Source: Woeseiaceae bacterium (GTDB lineage: Bacteria > Pseudomonadota > Gammaproteobacteria > Steroidobacterales > Woeseiaceae). From it: DNA of 6,741 nt. Positions 1-5,779 of this stretch are shown here, piece by piece; position 1 is the stretch's first letter; each line of letters starts with the position of its first letter. The notes beneath the pieces were generated by a model. That model was given only the letters and a program-made list of their open reading frames with translations, had not been told where the DNA came from and searched no databases. Where the stretch lies: contig PBVS01000094.1 of NCBI GenBank assembly GCA_002728725.1, forward strand, positions 1 through 6,741, given 5' to 3'. Both the position numbers and the translations under genes were made by a program.

Positions 1-106
1 TAAAAGTTTGAACAATAGGCAAATATAAAAAAATTAATATTATTGCAAGCTGAGGAGCAATAAAAAAATATTGTGTAAAATAAGAACTAAATTGGACTCT
101 TTTCAT
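1..106 (-). CDS. ugpA: UgpA-type ABC permease, N-terminal fragment (cut by window edge)
   Basis: The minus strand from 106 down to the window edge is open for 35 codons starting MKRVQFSSYFTQYFF and continuing IAPQLAIILIFLYLPIVQTF. The pattern of a short basic/polar N-terminus, then an APQL motif leading into a first membrane helix ending in a Pro, matches the start of E. coli UgpA (LLVAPQL...FFIWP). UgpA is one of two inner-membrane subunits of the glycerol-3-phosphate importer UgpBAEC. The gene lies 52 nt downstream of ugpB on the same strand, as expected for ugpBA. An in-frame TAA lies at positions -6 to -4 before the ATG, so this start is forced unless translation begins later. No Shine-Dalgarno motif is visible in the AT-only 14 nt before the ATG, unlike ugpB. 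It is incomplete because the window ends, not because it is broken. Confidence 0.85.
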   Translation of the reverse strand, partial: MKRVQFSSYFTQYFFIAPQLAIILIFLYLPIVQTF

Positions 107-120
107 AATTTAATTTAATA

Positions 121-142
121 GGAGGGCCTTATAAAGCCCTCC
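121..142 (-). terminator. Hairpin between ugpB and ugpA (attenuator or mRNA-processing stem)
   Basis: GGAGGGC (121-127) pairs with GCCCTCC (136-142), a 7-bp GC-rich stem in an otherwise AT-only gap. On minus-strand RNA the next pair is a U-G wobble followed by U-A, giving about 9 bp and a UAUA loop. On plus-strand RNA the same position is a C-A mismatch, so the structure fits a minus-strand transcript better. It starts 17 nt after the ugpB stop and ends 15 nt before the ugpA ATG. The tract after it (TATTAAATTAAATT) is only moderately U-rich, so it is likely a leaky terminator or a stem protecting the ugpB mRNA 3' end rather than a full stop. Confidence 0.65.
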
Positions 143-158
143 ATATATTATGTTGATG

Positions 159-1469
159 TTATAAAGTTTTAGCGAACTGAGCAAGCAATTTAGAAGCTCC
201 TTCATCCATTCTTTTCATGCCTTCCTCTATACTTATTTCCCCATTCAACATTTTAGGGTAATTCTCATATAGGACTTCACGAATTTGCGGCCAGTTTCCA
301 GCTCTATATCCACCAGGAATAGTTGAACCAGTTAAACTTAGCTGTTCACCAACAGCTTTATGATAAGGAGAAGCTTCGTAGAAGCCAATCTCATTAGCTA
401 GATCTGTTGCTGAGTACGTAACAGCAGCATAACCTGACATGTTATGATAGAACAATTGTTGTTCAGGAGATGTCATGAATTCAGCTAATTTCATTAGTGC
501 AGCGTATTCTTCATCAGATTTACCTGATAAAATCCAGTTTGCAGCACCACCAATAAATGTTGGATATTCCTTACCTCCAGTAATTGAGTCCCAATATGGG
601 ATATGATTTACTGTGAAGTTTGGTACAACACCTTTCATTCCACTAAATGATGCAGCTGATCCAAGCCAGAAAGCTGCTTCGCCAGCAATAAATGGTGCTT
701 GGTTATCTCCCCATGCACGACCTTTATAATCATACCAGCCTTTATCTTTCCACTCTTTTACTTTAGTCCAGTGCGTAATAAATTCTGGAGTATCAGCAAA
801 CAAAGTAGTTGTTGGAACATCATCATAACCATTGTTACCATCAGTCATAAGTAGATTATGTCTTGAAAAGAAATTTTCAGTCCAAATCCAAGGGCTGTGG
901 CTTTGTAATAATGGCGTATAACCAGCTTCTAGAATTTTAGGTGCAATTTGTTCAAATTCCTCATAAGTTTTTGGAACTTCAACGCCAGCTGCTTCTAGAA
1001 TATCCATATTTGCATACATTAAACAAGTTGAGCTGTTAAAAGGTATACCAATCATTTTTCCATCTGAATCAGCATAGAAATTTCTGATACCAGGGATGTA
1101 ATCATCTTTATTAAAGTTAACACCATATTTAGCAGCCATGTCTTCAAATGGATATACAACACCATTTTTAACCTGTGCTACCATGATTGCAGCTCCTGCA
1201 TCATATACTTGAACCATGTGTGGATGTTCACCAGCTCTGTAAGCAGCAATAAATGCAGCTAGGATATCCTCATAACTCCCTTTACTTGTTGGAATAAGTA
1301 CAGACTCATCCTGACTAGCATTCCATCTATCAGCAATTTCATTAATAATAGCTTCTAGCTTTCCTGTATGACCATGCCAATAATGAAGCTCTACAGGCTT
1401 TGCAATAGTTGGCAATGATAAAAAGGAAGCAGTAACTAAAGCTATAAAAAATTTAAGTAAATTTTTCAT
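159..1469 (-). CDS. ugpB: sn-glycerol-3-phosphate-binding periplasmic protein UgpB
   Basis: This is the 436-aa periplasmic solute-binding protein of the Ugp ABC importer, which delivers glycerol-3-phosphate and glycerophosphodiesters to UgpAEC. Residues 1-23 form a Sec signal peptide, with likely cleavage after TIA. Length and sequence track E. coli UgpB (438 aa) end to end: GSYEDILAAFIAAYRAG (64-80), QVYD (87-90), PFNSST (143-148), FIGGA (305-309) and GNWPQIR (391-397). The E. coli ligand-contact residues (Tyr65, Glu89, Ser144, Ser270, Gly307, Tyr346, Arg397) correspond to Tyr66, Asp90, Ser147, Ser271, Gly308, Tyr347 and Arg397, with Glu replaced by Asp. E. coli Trp169 is Tyr169 here, which may tune specificity. 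The start is set by a strong TAGGAGG at 1474-1480, 4 nt from the ATG. A PhoB-box-like repeat lies about 55 nt upstream. A hairpin and ugpA follow. Confidence 0.93.
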   Translation of the reverse strand: MKNLLKFFIALVTASFLSLPTIAKPVELHYWHGHTGKLEAIINEIADRWNASQDESVLIPTSKGSYEDILAAFIAAYRAGEHPHMVQVYDAGAAIMVAQVKNGVVYPFEDMAAKYGVNFNKDDYIPGIRNFYADSDGKMIGIPFNSSTCLMYANMDILEAAGVEVPKTYEEFEQIAPKILEAGYTPLLQSHSPWIWTENFFSRHNLLMTDGNNGYDDVPTTTLFADTPEFITHWTKVKEWKDKGWYDYKGRAWGDNQAPFIAGEAAFWLGSAASFSGMKGVVPNFTVNHIPYWDSITGGKEYPTFIGGAANWILSGKSDEEYAALMKLAEFMTSPEQQLFYHNMSGYAAVTYSATDLANEIGFYEASPYHKAVGEQLSLTGSTIPGGYRAGNWPQIREVLYENYPKMLNGEISIEEGMKRMDEGASKLLAQFAKTL

Positions 1470-1523
1470 TTTTCCTCCTAAGATTTAAAAATAAAAATAA
1501 ATAAGAAATCTCATTTAATTTTT

Positions 1524-1541
1524 ATTACAAATTTGTTACAA
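1524..1541 (-). promoter_or_regulatory. Candidate PhoB box upstream of ugpB
   Basis: Read on the minus strand the site is TTGTAAC-AAAT-TTGTAAT: two 7-nt direct repeats with a 4-nt A/T spacer, an 11-nt period. This is the architecture of the Pho box (CTGTCAT-AAAT-CTGTCAT; alphaproteobacterial versions tolerate CTGTNAC). Each half keeps TGT-A, but the first C is T and the C before A is A. A convincing -10 about 10 nt downstream is not visible, so the site's use is uncertain. ugpB is a classic Pho regulon gene in E. coli, which supports the reading. Confidence 0.5.
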
Positions 1542-1543
1542 TT

Positions 1544-1572
1544 TTTATACTTAGTAAAAGGTTTTACTGCAA
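1544..1572 (-). promoter_or_regulatory. Possible sigma70 promoter for ugpB
   Basis: On the minus strand TTGCAG (1572-1567) and TATAAA (1549-1544) are separated by exactly 17 nt. Transcription would begin near 1537, inside the Pho-box-like repeat at 1524-1541, leaving a leader of about 68 nt before ugpB. In such AT-rich DNA a TATAAA arises easily by chance, so confidence is modest. If real it could be a basal promoter, with the Pho box serving a second start further downstream. Confidence 0.3.
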
Positions 1573-1673
1573 TCATTAAATTATTACTTATTAAGAATAT
1601 TTTATCTGCTATTGTATATCATTGAATAAGTTCAAAAATTTAAAAATTTTTTAAAATATTAAAAAAATAAAAA

Positions 1674-2441
1674 TTATTTTATTTCAAGGTCCTTTTTTAT
1701 GATTTTGCCTTCAATGAAATGAATTAGTTTAATATATCCCTGATTATCTAGATTTAAATTTTTCTCAGATTTGGCATCAATAGGGTATTGTATAGATGCG
1801 CTCGGGCAACTTGAAAACTCAATCTCATTAATGACTGTTTTGAATACGCAATGTACATGACCAAATATTACATCTGAGACGTTTTTATATTGTGAGATTA
1901 GATTGATAAAATCCTCACCATTATTACATTTAATATGATCAAATAATATACTTCCTATTTCAATTGGTGGGTGATGCATAAAAATAATTATAGGTTTTTC
2001 GATATTATTTTTTAATTCTTTTTCTAACCATTGCATTGAAGTATGATTTAAGGTTCCTTCAATTTTATCCTCGATGGCGGTATCTAAACATATTACGTCT
2101 AATGAGTTACTTTTAATTGTGTAATTTAAATAACCGTGCTCATCTACAAGCTCAGGTTGTATGTACTTTTTAAGAAAATCTCTTTTATCATGATTTCCCA
2201 TCATAGGATAAATTGGTCTTTCTAAATTCTTACAAATTTCAAAAAATTCTTTGTAATAGCTCTCATCATCATGAATTAAATCTCCTGATAATATATAAAA
2301 ATCTGGCTTGTTTTTCAGTTGGTTACAAGTTCTGACCGTATCCAATAATCTTTGGTACGTATCATGTTGATCAAATAGTTTCTTATTGTTGCTAACAAAA
2401 TGGGTGTCACTAATTTGTCCTACTAATAAATTATTTTTCAT
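1674..2441 (-). CDS. GpdQ-like metallophosphoesterase (probable glycerophosphodiesterase)
   Basis: This 255-aa protein has no signal peptide and is a calcineurin-like binuclear metallophosphoesterase of the GpdQ/CpdA class. Motifs in order: SDTH (D12, H14), SGD (D54), GNHD (N83, H84), FMHHPP (H156/H157) and FGHVH (H195, H197), a complete ligand set. Beyond the motifs it resembles Enterobacter GpdQ (274 aa): ISDTHF with the following K-L pair, and FMHHPP followed by IGS, D168-x-I and CNNG, where GpdQ has LGN, D-x-I and CENG. GpdQ hydrolyses glycerophosphodiesters to glycerol-3-phosphate plus an alcohol; cAMP phosphodiesterase (CpdA) is the main alternative. The ATG overlaps the stop of the upstream isomerase gene (TAATG) without an obvious Shine-Dalgarno, implying translational coupling. 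A cytoplasmic diesterase beside ugpB would take the place of UgpQ. The 204 nt to ugpB shows no GC-containing terminator, so read-through into ugpB is possible. Confidence 0.82.
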   Translation of the reverse strand: MKNNLLVGQISDTHFVSNNKKLFDQHDTYQRLLDTVRTCNQLKNKPDFYILSGDLIHDDESYYKEFFEICKNLERPIYPMMGNHDKRDFLKKYIQPELVDEHGYLNYTIKSNSLDVICLDTAIEDKIEGTLNHTSMQWLEKELKNNIEKPIIIFMHHPPIEIGSILFDHIKCNNGEDFINLISQYKNVSDVIFGHVHCVFKTVINEIEFSSCPSASIQYPIDAKSEKNLNLDNQGYIKLIHFIEGKIIKKDLEIK

Positions 2442-3325
2442 TATTTCATGAGAGAAATTAGTTTTTTTGCTTTTTCAATATTTTGTGAATAATATTTTTT
2501 ATATCTATGAGTTAATTCAAAATTAAAAAAAATATCTTTTTTCAAATTTAAAGTAGAAAAAATTTTATCAAAAGGAATATCACCCCATCCTAGAGGTAAA
2601 TGTATATCTCCTTGTCCATACGTAATATCTTCTGGGAATATATATGTATCCATAGTTTTAAATTTTCCAAATGAATCATGAACATGCAAATGTTCAGTGT
2701 GAGGAGCCATTGTTTCTAACTCTGATATAAGATCTTTCGATTGAAGATTACAATTTATATAAGCATGACTAAAATCAATTGTAGTTTTTGCATTTGGATG
2801 ATTAATTTCACTAATATTTTTTGAAACTTCACTGGGCAATGCTGTATAGTGCCCTGATGTGTAGGGAAATATATTCTCAATGCATAGTATGACACCATAT
2901 TTTTTGGCAATTTTTGCAAGTTCGAAATACTTTTCTTTTTGTATGCTAATCAATTGATTATATTTTGTTTGATTTTTTGATGTTTCTAAAGAGGTATGAC
3001 CAAAGTGAGTTACCAGAATATTTACATCAAGAATCGAACAAACTTCAATTTCCTTTTTTAAAACCTCTATGTGATCATTTAAATATTCTTCATCTAGAAG
3101 ATTAACGGACATTGAGCCATGGATAGAGAATTTGAGCTTACTTTTGCCTGTAATATTTTGAAGTAAATTTAATTCATCCTGGATAATTTTTTTTCCACTG
3201 ATCACATCCAGCTCATATAAAGGTATCTCTGCGGAGCCAGCTCCTATGTTTTCTAAATCTTGAACTTGATTTTCAAAGTCTAGAATATTTCCATTTCTGG
3301 GTTTAAGTGTAAAACCAATTTTCAT
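2441..3325 (-). CDS. Sugar phosphate isomerase/epimerase-like TIM-barrel protein (xylose isomerase-like / AP endonuclease 2 fold)
   Basis: This 294-aa cytoplasmic protein has the xylose-isomerase-like TIM-barrel pattern. In order, numbered from the ATG: FSIHGS (H69), LVTHFGH (H107), CIEN (E150), TIDFSHAY (D184, H187), HLHVHD (H214, H216, D217), LGWGD near 245-249 and FELTH (E270). These are the usual divalent-metal and catalytic positions of the family (COG1082-like). The substrate is not known: epimerases, isomerases, dehydratases and endonuclease IV share the fold. The reading frame stays open upstream to a TTG at 3391, but the ATG at 3325 starts directly at the first barrel strand (MKIGFTLKPR) and has AGAGA 6 nt before it, so I use the ATG. 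It is coupled by a 1-nt overlap (TAATG) to the GpdQ-like gene, so the two probably act in one pathway, for example on the head group freed from a glycerophosphodiester (inference). A TATAAA at 3381-3386 on the minus strand is a weak -10 candidate. Confidence 0.75.
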   Translation of the reverse strand: MKIGFTLKPRNGNILDFENQVQDLENIGAGSAEIPLYELDVISGKKIIQDELNLLQNITGKSKLKFSIHGSMSVNLLDEEYLNDHIEVLKKEIEVCSILDVNILVTHFGHTSLETSKNQTKYNQLISIQKEKYFELAKIAKKYGVILCIENIFPYTSGHYTALPSEVSKNISEINHPNAKTTIDFSHAYINCNLQSKDLISELETMAPHTEHLHVHDSFGKFKTMDTYIFPEDITYGQGDIHLPLGWGDIPFDKIFSTLNLKKDIFFNFELTHRYKKYYSQNIEKAKKLISLMK

Positions 3326-3455
3326 TTTTTCTCTATAATCTATAAATTTGAATATAAACAAGAAAATTCGCTTATTTTCGTTTATACACAATAAATGTTG
3401 TTTTTTTTTCGTTTTTAATTGTTTGTTTTTAAATAATAATGTTACCTTAATTTAA

Positions 3456-3473
3456 ATGTCATTTGAGTGTCAT
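3456..3473 (+). promoter_or_regulatory. PhoB box upstream of the plus-strand transporter operon
   Basis: The sequence is ATGTCAT-TTGA-GTGTCAT: two TGTCAT copies exactly 11 nt apart, matching the Pho box CTGTCAT-N4-CTGTCAT at 12 of 14 half-site positions. It faces the plus-strand binding-protein gene, 89 nt before its ATG. A perfect TATAAT follows after 16 nt; TAATTT (3484-3489) would give the more usual gap of about 10 nt. An inverted partial copy, ATGACT (3479-3484), lies just downstream. The site is in the divergent region, so it could also influence the leftward isomerase/phosphodiesterase operon. Confidence 0.7.
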
Positions 3474-3489
3474 CTTAAATGACTAATTT

Positions 3490-3495
3490 TATAAT
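3490..3495 (+). promoter_or_regulatory. -10 element (TATAAT) of the plus-strand operon
   Basis: A perfect TATAAT sits 16 nt downstream of the Pho box and 67 nt before the ATG of the binding-protein gene. No good -35 hexamer is found at 17 nt upstream, as expected if PhoB substitutes for it. Transcription would start near 3502, giving a leader of about 60 nt. Confidence 0.5.
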
Positions 3496-3498
3496 AAA

Positions 3499-3548
3499 TT
3501 AATTTGTTAATTTTGTTTTAAGCAATTTCAAACATTTAATTTGTTAAT
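3499..3548 (+). repeat. 13-nt direct repeat in the leader of the plus-strand operon
   Basis: TTAATTTGTTAAT occurs at 3499-3511 and again, identically, at 3536-3548, with a 37-nt period. The first copy lies around the predicted transcription start and the second ends just before the Shine-Dalgarno at 3552. It could be a regulator site, but the sequence is 12/13 A/T and chance repetition is plausible. Confidence 0.35.
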
Positions 3549-3562
3549 AAGGGAGGTAACGA

Positions 3563-4846
3563 ATGATTAAAACTTTTACTAAAATCATATCCTTATTTGT
3601 ATTTGTAATTTCTCTATCAAGTTTCTCTGCCAAAGCAGTAGAGTTAGAGTTTTATTTTCCAGTAGCAGTTGGTGGAGCAGCAGCTTCAACAGTTGAGGAA
3701 CTATCAAATAAGTATATGGAACTAAATCCTGGTGTAACGATTAAGCCAATTTATGCTGGATCTTATACTGATGCTACGACTAAAGCTATTACTGCAGCTA
3801 AAGGTGGAAATCCTCCACCAATGGCCGTGTTGATTGCAATAGATATTTTCAAATTCTACGATGAAGATTTAGTTCTTCCTTGGGATGATATCTTAAGTGA
3901 CGAAGAAAAAGAAAACTGGCTTGGTGGTTTCTACCCAGCATTTATGAAGAATAGTCAAATTGATGGTGTAACTTATGGAATTCCTTTCCAAAGATCTACT
4001 CCTGTTCTTTACTATAACAAAGATGCTTTTAGAGAAGTTGGACTTGATCCAGATAGACCTCCACAAAATTGGGACGAGCAATTAGAGTATGCTAAAAAAC
4101 TAACAAAAAAAGGCTCAGATGGTAACATTGAAAGATATGGAATAAGAATTCCAACTAAAGGTTTTCCATCTTGGTTAACTTCCGGTTTGATCTATCAAAA
4201 CGGTGGAAAAATGACCAATGGTTTAGGAACAGAAACGTTCTTGGATACTCCTGAGGTAATAGAAGCAGTTCAGTATCTTGTAGACTTAAGTGAAACTCAT
4301 AAAGTTATGCGACCTGGAACTCTTGAATGGGGAGCAACTCCAAAAGCATTTTTTGAAGGTCAAACTGCTATGATGTGGACTACGACTGGTAACCTGACAA
4401 ATGTTAGAAAAAATGCTCCATTTGATTTTGGTGTAGCAATGCTGCCTGCGAAGAAAAGTTTTGGTGCGCCAACTGGTGGTGGAAATTTCTACATTTTCAA
4501 AGGAACACCTGAGGACGAACTTCAGGCTACTAAAGACTTTGTTAAATGGATGACAGCTCCTGATCAAGCAGGTGTTTGGTCTATGGCTACTGGATATGTA
4601 GCTCCTAGACCAGATGCTTGGGAAACTCAAGCTATGAAAGATTATGTAGCTGACTTTCCACCTGCACTGGTTGCAAAAGAGCAGTTAGCTTATGCTGATG
4701 CAGAGTTTTCTACTTATGAAAACCCGAAAACAGTTAAAATATTTAACACAGCTCTAGAAAATGTAATGAGTGGAACAATATCACCAGCGGATGCGATGAA
4801 GCAGGCACAAGCTGATATTGATAAAATCCTAAAAGATTACAGATAA
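3563..4846 (+). CDS. UgpB-like extracellular solute-binding protein (divergent paralogue, ligand uncertain)
   Basis: This 427-aa periplasmic family 1 solute-binding protein has a Sec signal peptide, residues 1-25, cleaved after AKA. Its core is UgpB-like: AGSYTD (65-70), IPFQRSTPVLYYNKDAF (140-156), FFEGQTAM (263-270), TGGGN (304-308) and ATGYVAP (342-348). Several G3P-pocket positions differ from UgpB. NSST becomes QRST, the Ser270 equivalent is Thr274, QVY-acid is replaced by VLIA (89-92), and GNxPQIR is replaced by ENPKTVK (386-392), which removes the Arg397 equivalent and leaves Lys392 next to it. The aromatic at the Trp169 position (Trp170) and the late Tyr (Tyr345) are kept. It therefore probably binds another organophosphate or a glycerol/sugar derivative (inference). 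GGGAGGT at 3551-3557 sets the ATG. It heads an operon behind a Pho box, and a hairpin separates it from the permease genes. Confidence 0.85.
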   Translation: MIKTFTKIISLFVFVISLSSFSAKAVELEFYFPVAVGGAAASTVEELSNKYMELNPGVTIKPIYAGSYTDATTKAITAAKGGNPPPMAVLIAIDIFKFYDEDLVLPWDDILSDEEKENWLGGFYPAFMKNSQIDGVTYGIPFQRSTPVLYYNKDAFREVGLDPDRPPQNWDEQLEYAKKLTKKGSDGNIERYGIRIPTKGFPSWLTSGLIYQNGGKMTNGLGTETFLDTPEVIEAVQYLVDLSETHKVMRPGTLEWGATPKAFFEGQTAMMWTTTGNLTNVRKNAPFDFGVAMLPAKKSFGAPTGGGNFYIFKGTPEDELQATKDFVKWMTAPDQAGVWSMATGYVAPRPDAWETQAMKDYVADFPPALVAKEQLAYADAEFSTYENPKTVKIFNTALENVMSGTISPADAMKQAQADIDKILKDYR

Positions 4847-4855
4847 ATTAATTAC

Positions 4856-4886
4856 AAAACAGCACTTGTTCATCAAGTGCTGTTTT
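4856..4886 (+). terminator. Intra-operon hairpin/terminator between binding-protein and permease genes
   Basis: AAAACAGCACTTG (4856-4868) pairs perfectly with CAAGTGCTGTTTT (4874-4886) around a TTCAT loop: a 13-bp stem ending in a run of five T (4883-4887). This is a textbook intrinsic terminator 10 nt after the stop of the binding-protein gene, yet the permease gene begins 17 nt later with its own Shine-Dalgarno (AAGGA, 4894-4898) and no evident promoter. It most likely terminates part of the transcripts or stabilises the upstream message, so that binding protein exceeds permease. Confidence 0.85.
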
Positions 4887-4903
4887 TGATTTAAAGGAAA
4901 ATC

Positions 4904-5779
4904 ATGAACAAAAAAAATAATCTTATCAGTGTATTTTTTTTACTAGTTCCAGGATTTATTTTGCTAATAAGTTTTACGCATATTCCTGCAGTAAAAACTT
5001 TGATGAATAGTTTTTTCTCAACTGCAAAAGGAAGAAGGCCAAGTAAATTTGTAGGGTTAGAAAACTATGATGTTCTATGGAATGATGCGACATTTTGGAA
5101 AGTACTAACGAATAACATTATTTATGCTTGTGGAGTTATACCCACATCTATTTTGCTTTCTTTAGGTATGGCTTTATGGGTTAACAGCAAAATTGTTGGA
5201 AGACCTTTTTTACGATTTTCTTATTTTTTGCCAACAGTTTTACCTCTTATAGCTGTTGGAAATATATGGTTGTTTTTTTATGCACCTGGCTTCGGATTAA
5301 TTGATCAAATTGGAACCTCTCTTGGTTTCCCAAGTTTTAATATTCTAGGATCACAAGAGTCTTCACTTTTTGGTGTTATGGCAGTTGGTATTTGGAAGGA
5401 AGCAGGTTTCTATATGATATTTTACTTAGCTGGTTTACAGGCCATCCCACCTGATTTACGTGAAGCTGCTATGATTGAAGGTGCAAACAAGTGGTATATA
5501 TTTTGGAAAATTACTTTTCCTTTACTTACTCCAACAACGTTATTTGTGTCTGTTAATGCTGTTATTAACTCTTTTAGACAAATAGATCACATAGTTGTTA
5601 TGACTCAAGGCGGTCCAGACTATGCAAGTACATTGTTGCTTTATTATATTTATGAAGCAGCATTTATGTTCTGGGATACAGCATATGCCACAACATTAAG
5701 TGTCGTTTTAATACTTATATTGTGTGTCATTGCTATAGGTCAATTTTTTGTTCTAGATAAGAAAGTTCATTATCAATGA
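4904..5779 (+). CDS. ABC transporter permease, UgpA/CUT1 MalF-like family
   Basis: This 291-aa inner-membrane subunit has about six predicted helices, near residues 8-28, 70-93, 105-127, 155-178, 208-230 and 262-284. The cytoplasmic EAA loop that docks the ATPase is present: DLREAAMIEGANKWYIF (184-200), leading to P206. FVGLENY (49-55), the TQGGP loop (234-238) and the C-terminal KVHYQ resemble E. coli UgpA (295 aa; FVGLDNF, TSGGP, KVRYQ). AAGGA at 4894-4898, 5 nt before the ATG, supports the start. It follows the UgpB-like gene after a 57-nt gap holding the hairpin and overlaps the next permease gene by 4 nt (ATGA). It would form the heterodimeric channel for whatever the UgpB-like protein binds. 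Assignment to UgpA rather than a sugar permease rests on context, so I leave the symbol blank. Confidence 0.88.
   Translation: MNKKNNLISVFFLLVPGFILLISFTHIPAVKTLMNSFFSTAKGRRPSKFVGLENYDVLWNDATFWKVLTNNIIYACGVIPTSILLSLGMALWVNSKIVGRPFLRFSYFLPTVLPLIAVGNIWLFFYAPGFGLIDQIGTSLGFPSFNILGSQESSLFGVMAVGIWKEAGFYMIFYLAGLQAIPPDLREAAMIEGANKWYIFWKITFPLLTPTTLFVSVNAVINSFRQIDHIVVMTQGGPDYASTLLLYYIYEAAFMFWDTAYATTLSVVLILILCVIAIGQFFVLDKKVHYQ

Larger units (their letters stand above)
3326..3562. other. Divergent intergenic region between the two operons
   Basis: This 237-nt AT-rich region separates the leftward isomerase gene from the rightward binding-protein gene. It holds the Pho box (3456-3473), a TATAAT (3490-3495), the 13-nt repeat and a T9 run at 3401-3409. 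For the leftward operon I see only a weak TATAAA (3381-3386, minus strand) without a -35 and no second Pho box in that orientation. No RNA gene or riboswitch fold is evident. Confidence 0.6.

Noticed and set aside
1631..1665. A/T-only near-palindromes after the stop of the GpdQ-like gene, as a terminator
   Set aside because: No G or C in the pairing arms, so the stem would be too unstable; such runs are expected in DNA this AT-rich.
1470..1673. Small gene or RNA in the 204-nt gap between the GpdQ-like gene and ugpB
   Set aside because: No open frame with a start and ribosome binding site and no GC-containing fold; the gap is explained by the ugpB promoter region.
3326..3450. A second Pho box in the leftward orientation for the isomerase/phosphodiesterase operon
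   Set aside because: I looked for 7-4-7 repeats of the TGTNA type on the minus strand here and found no pair with correct spacing.
3893..4081. Minus-strand open frame of 62 codons
   Set aside because: Lies wholly inside the well-supported UgpB-like gene on the other strand, has no recognisable motif and no ribosome binding site.
4286..4630. Minus-strand open frame of 114 codons
   Set aside because: Antisense shadow of the UgpB-like gene; Ser/Cys/Phe-rich composition typical of a reverse-frame translation, no domain pattern.
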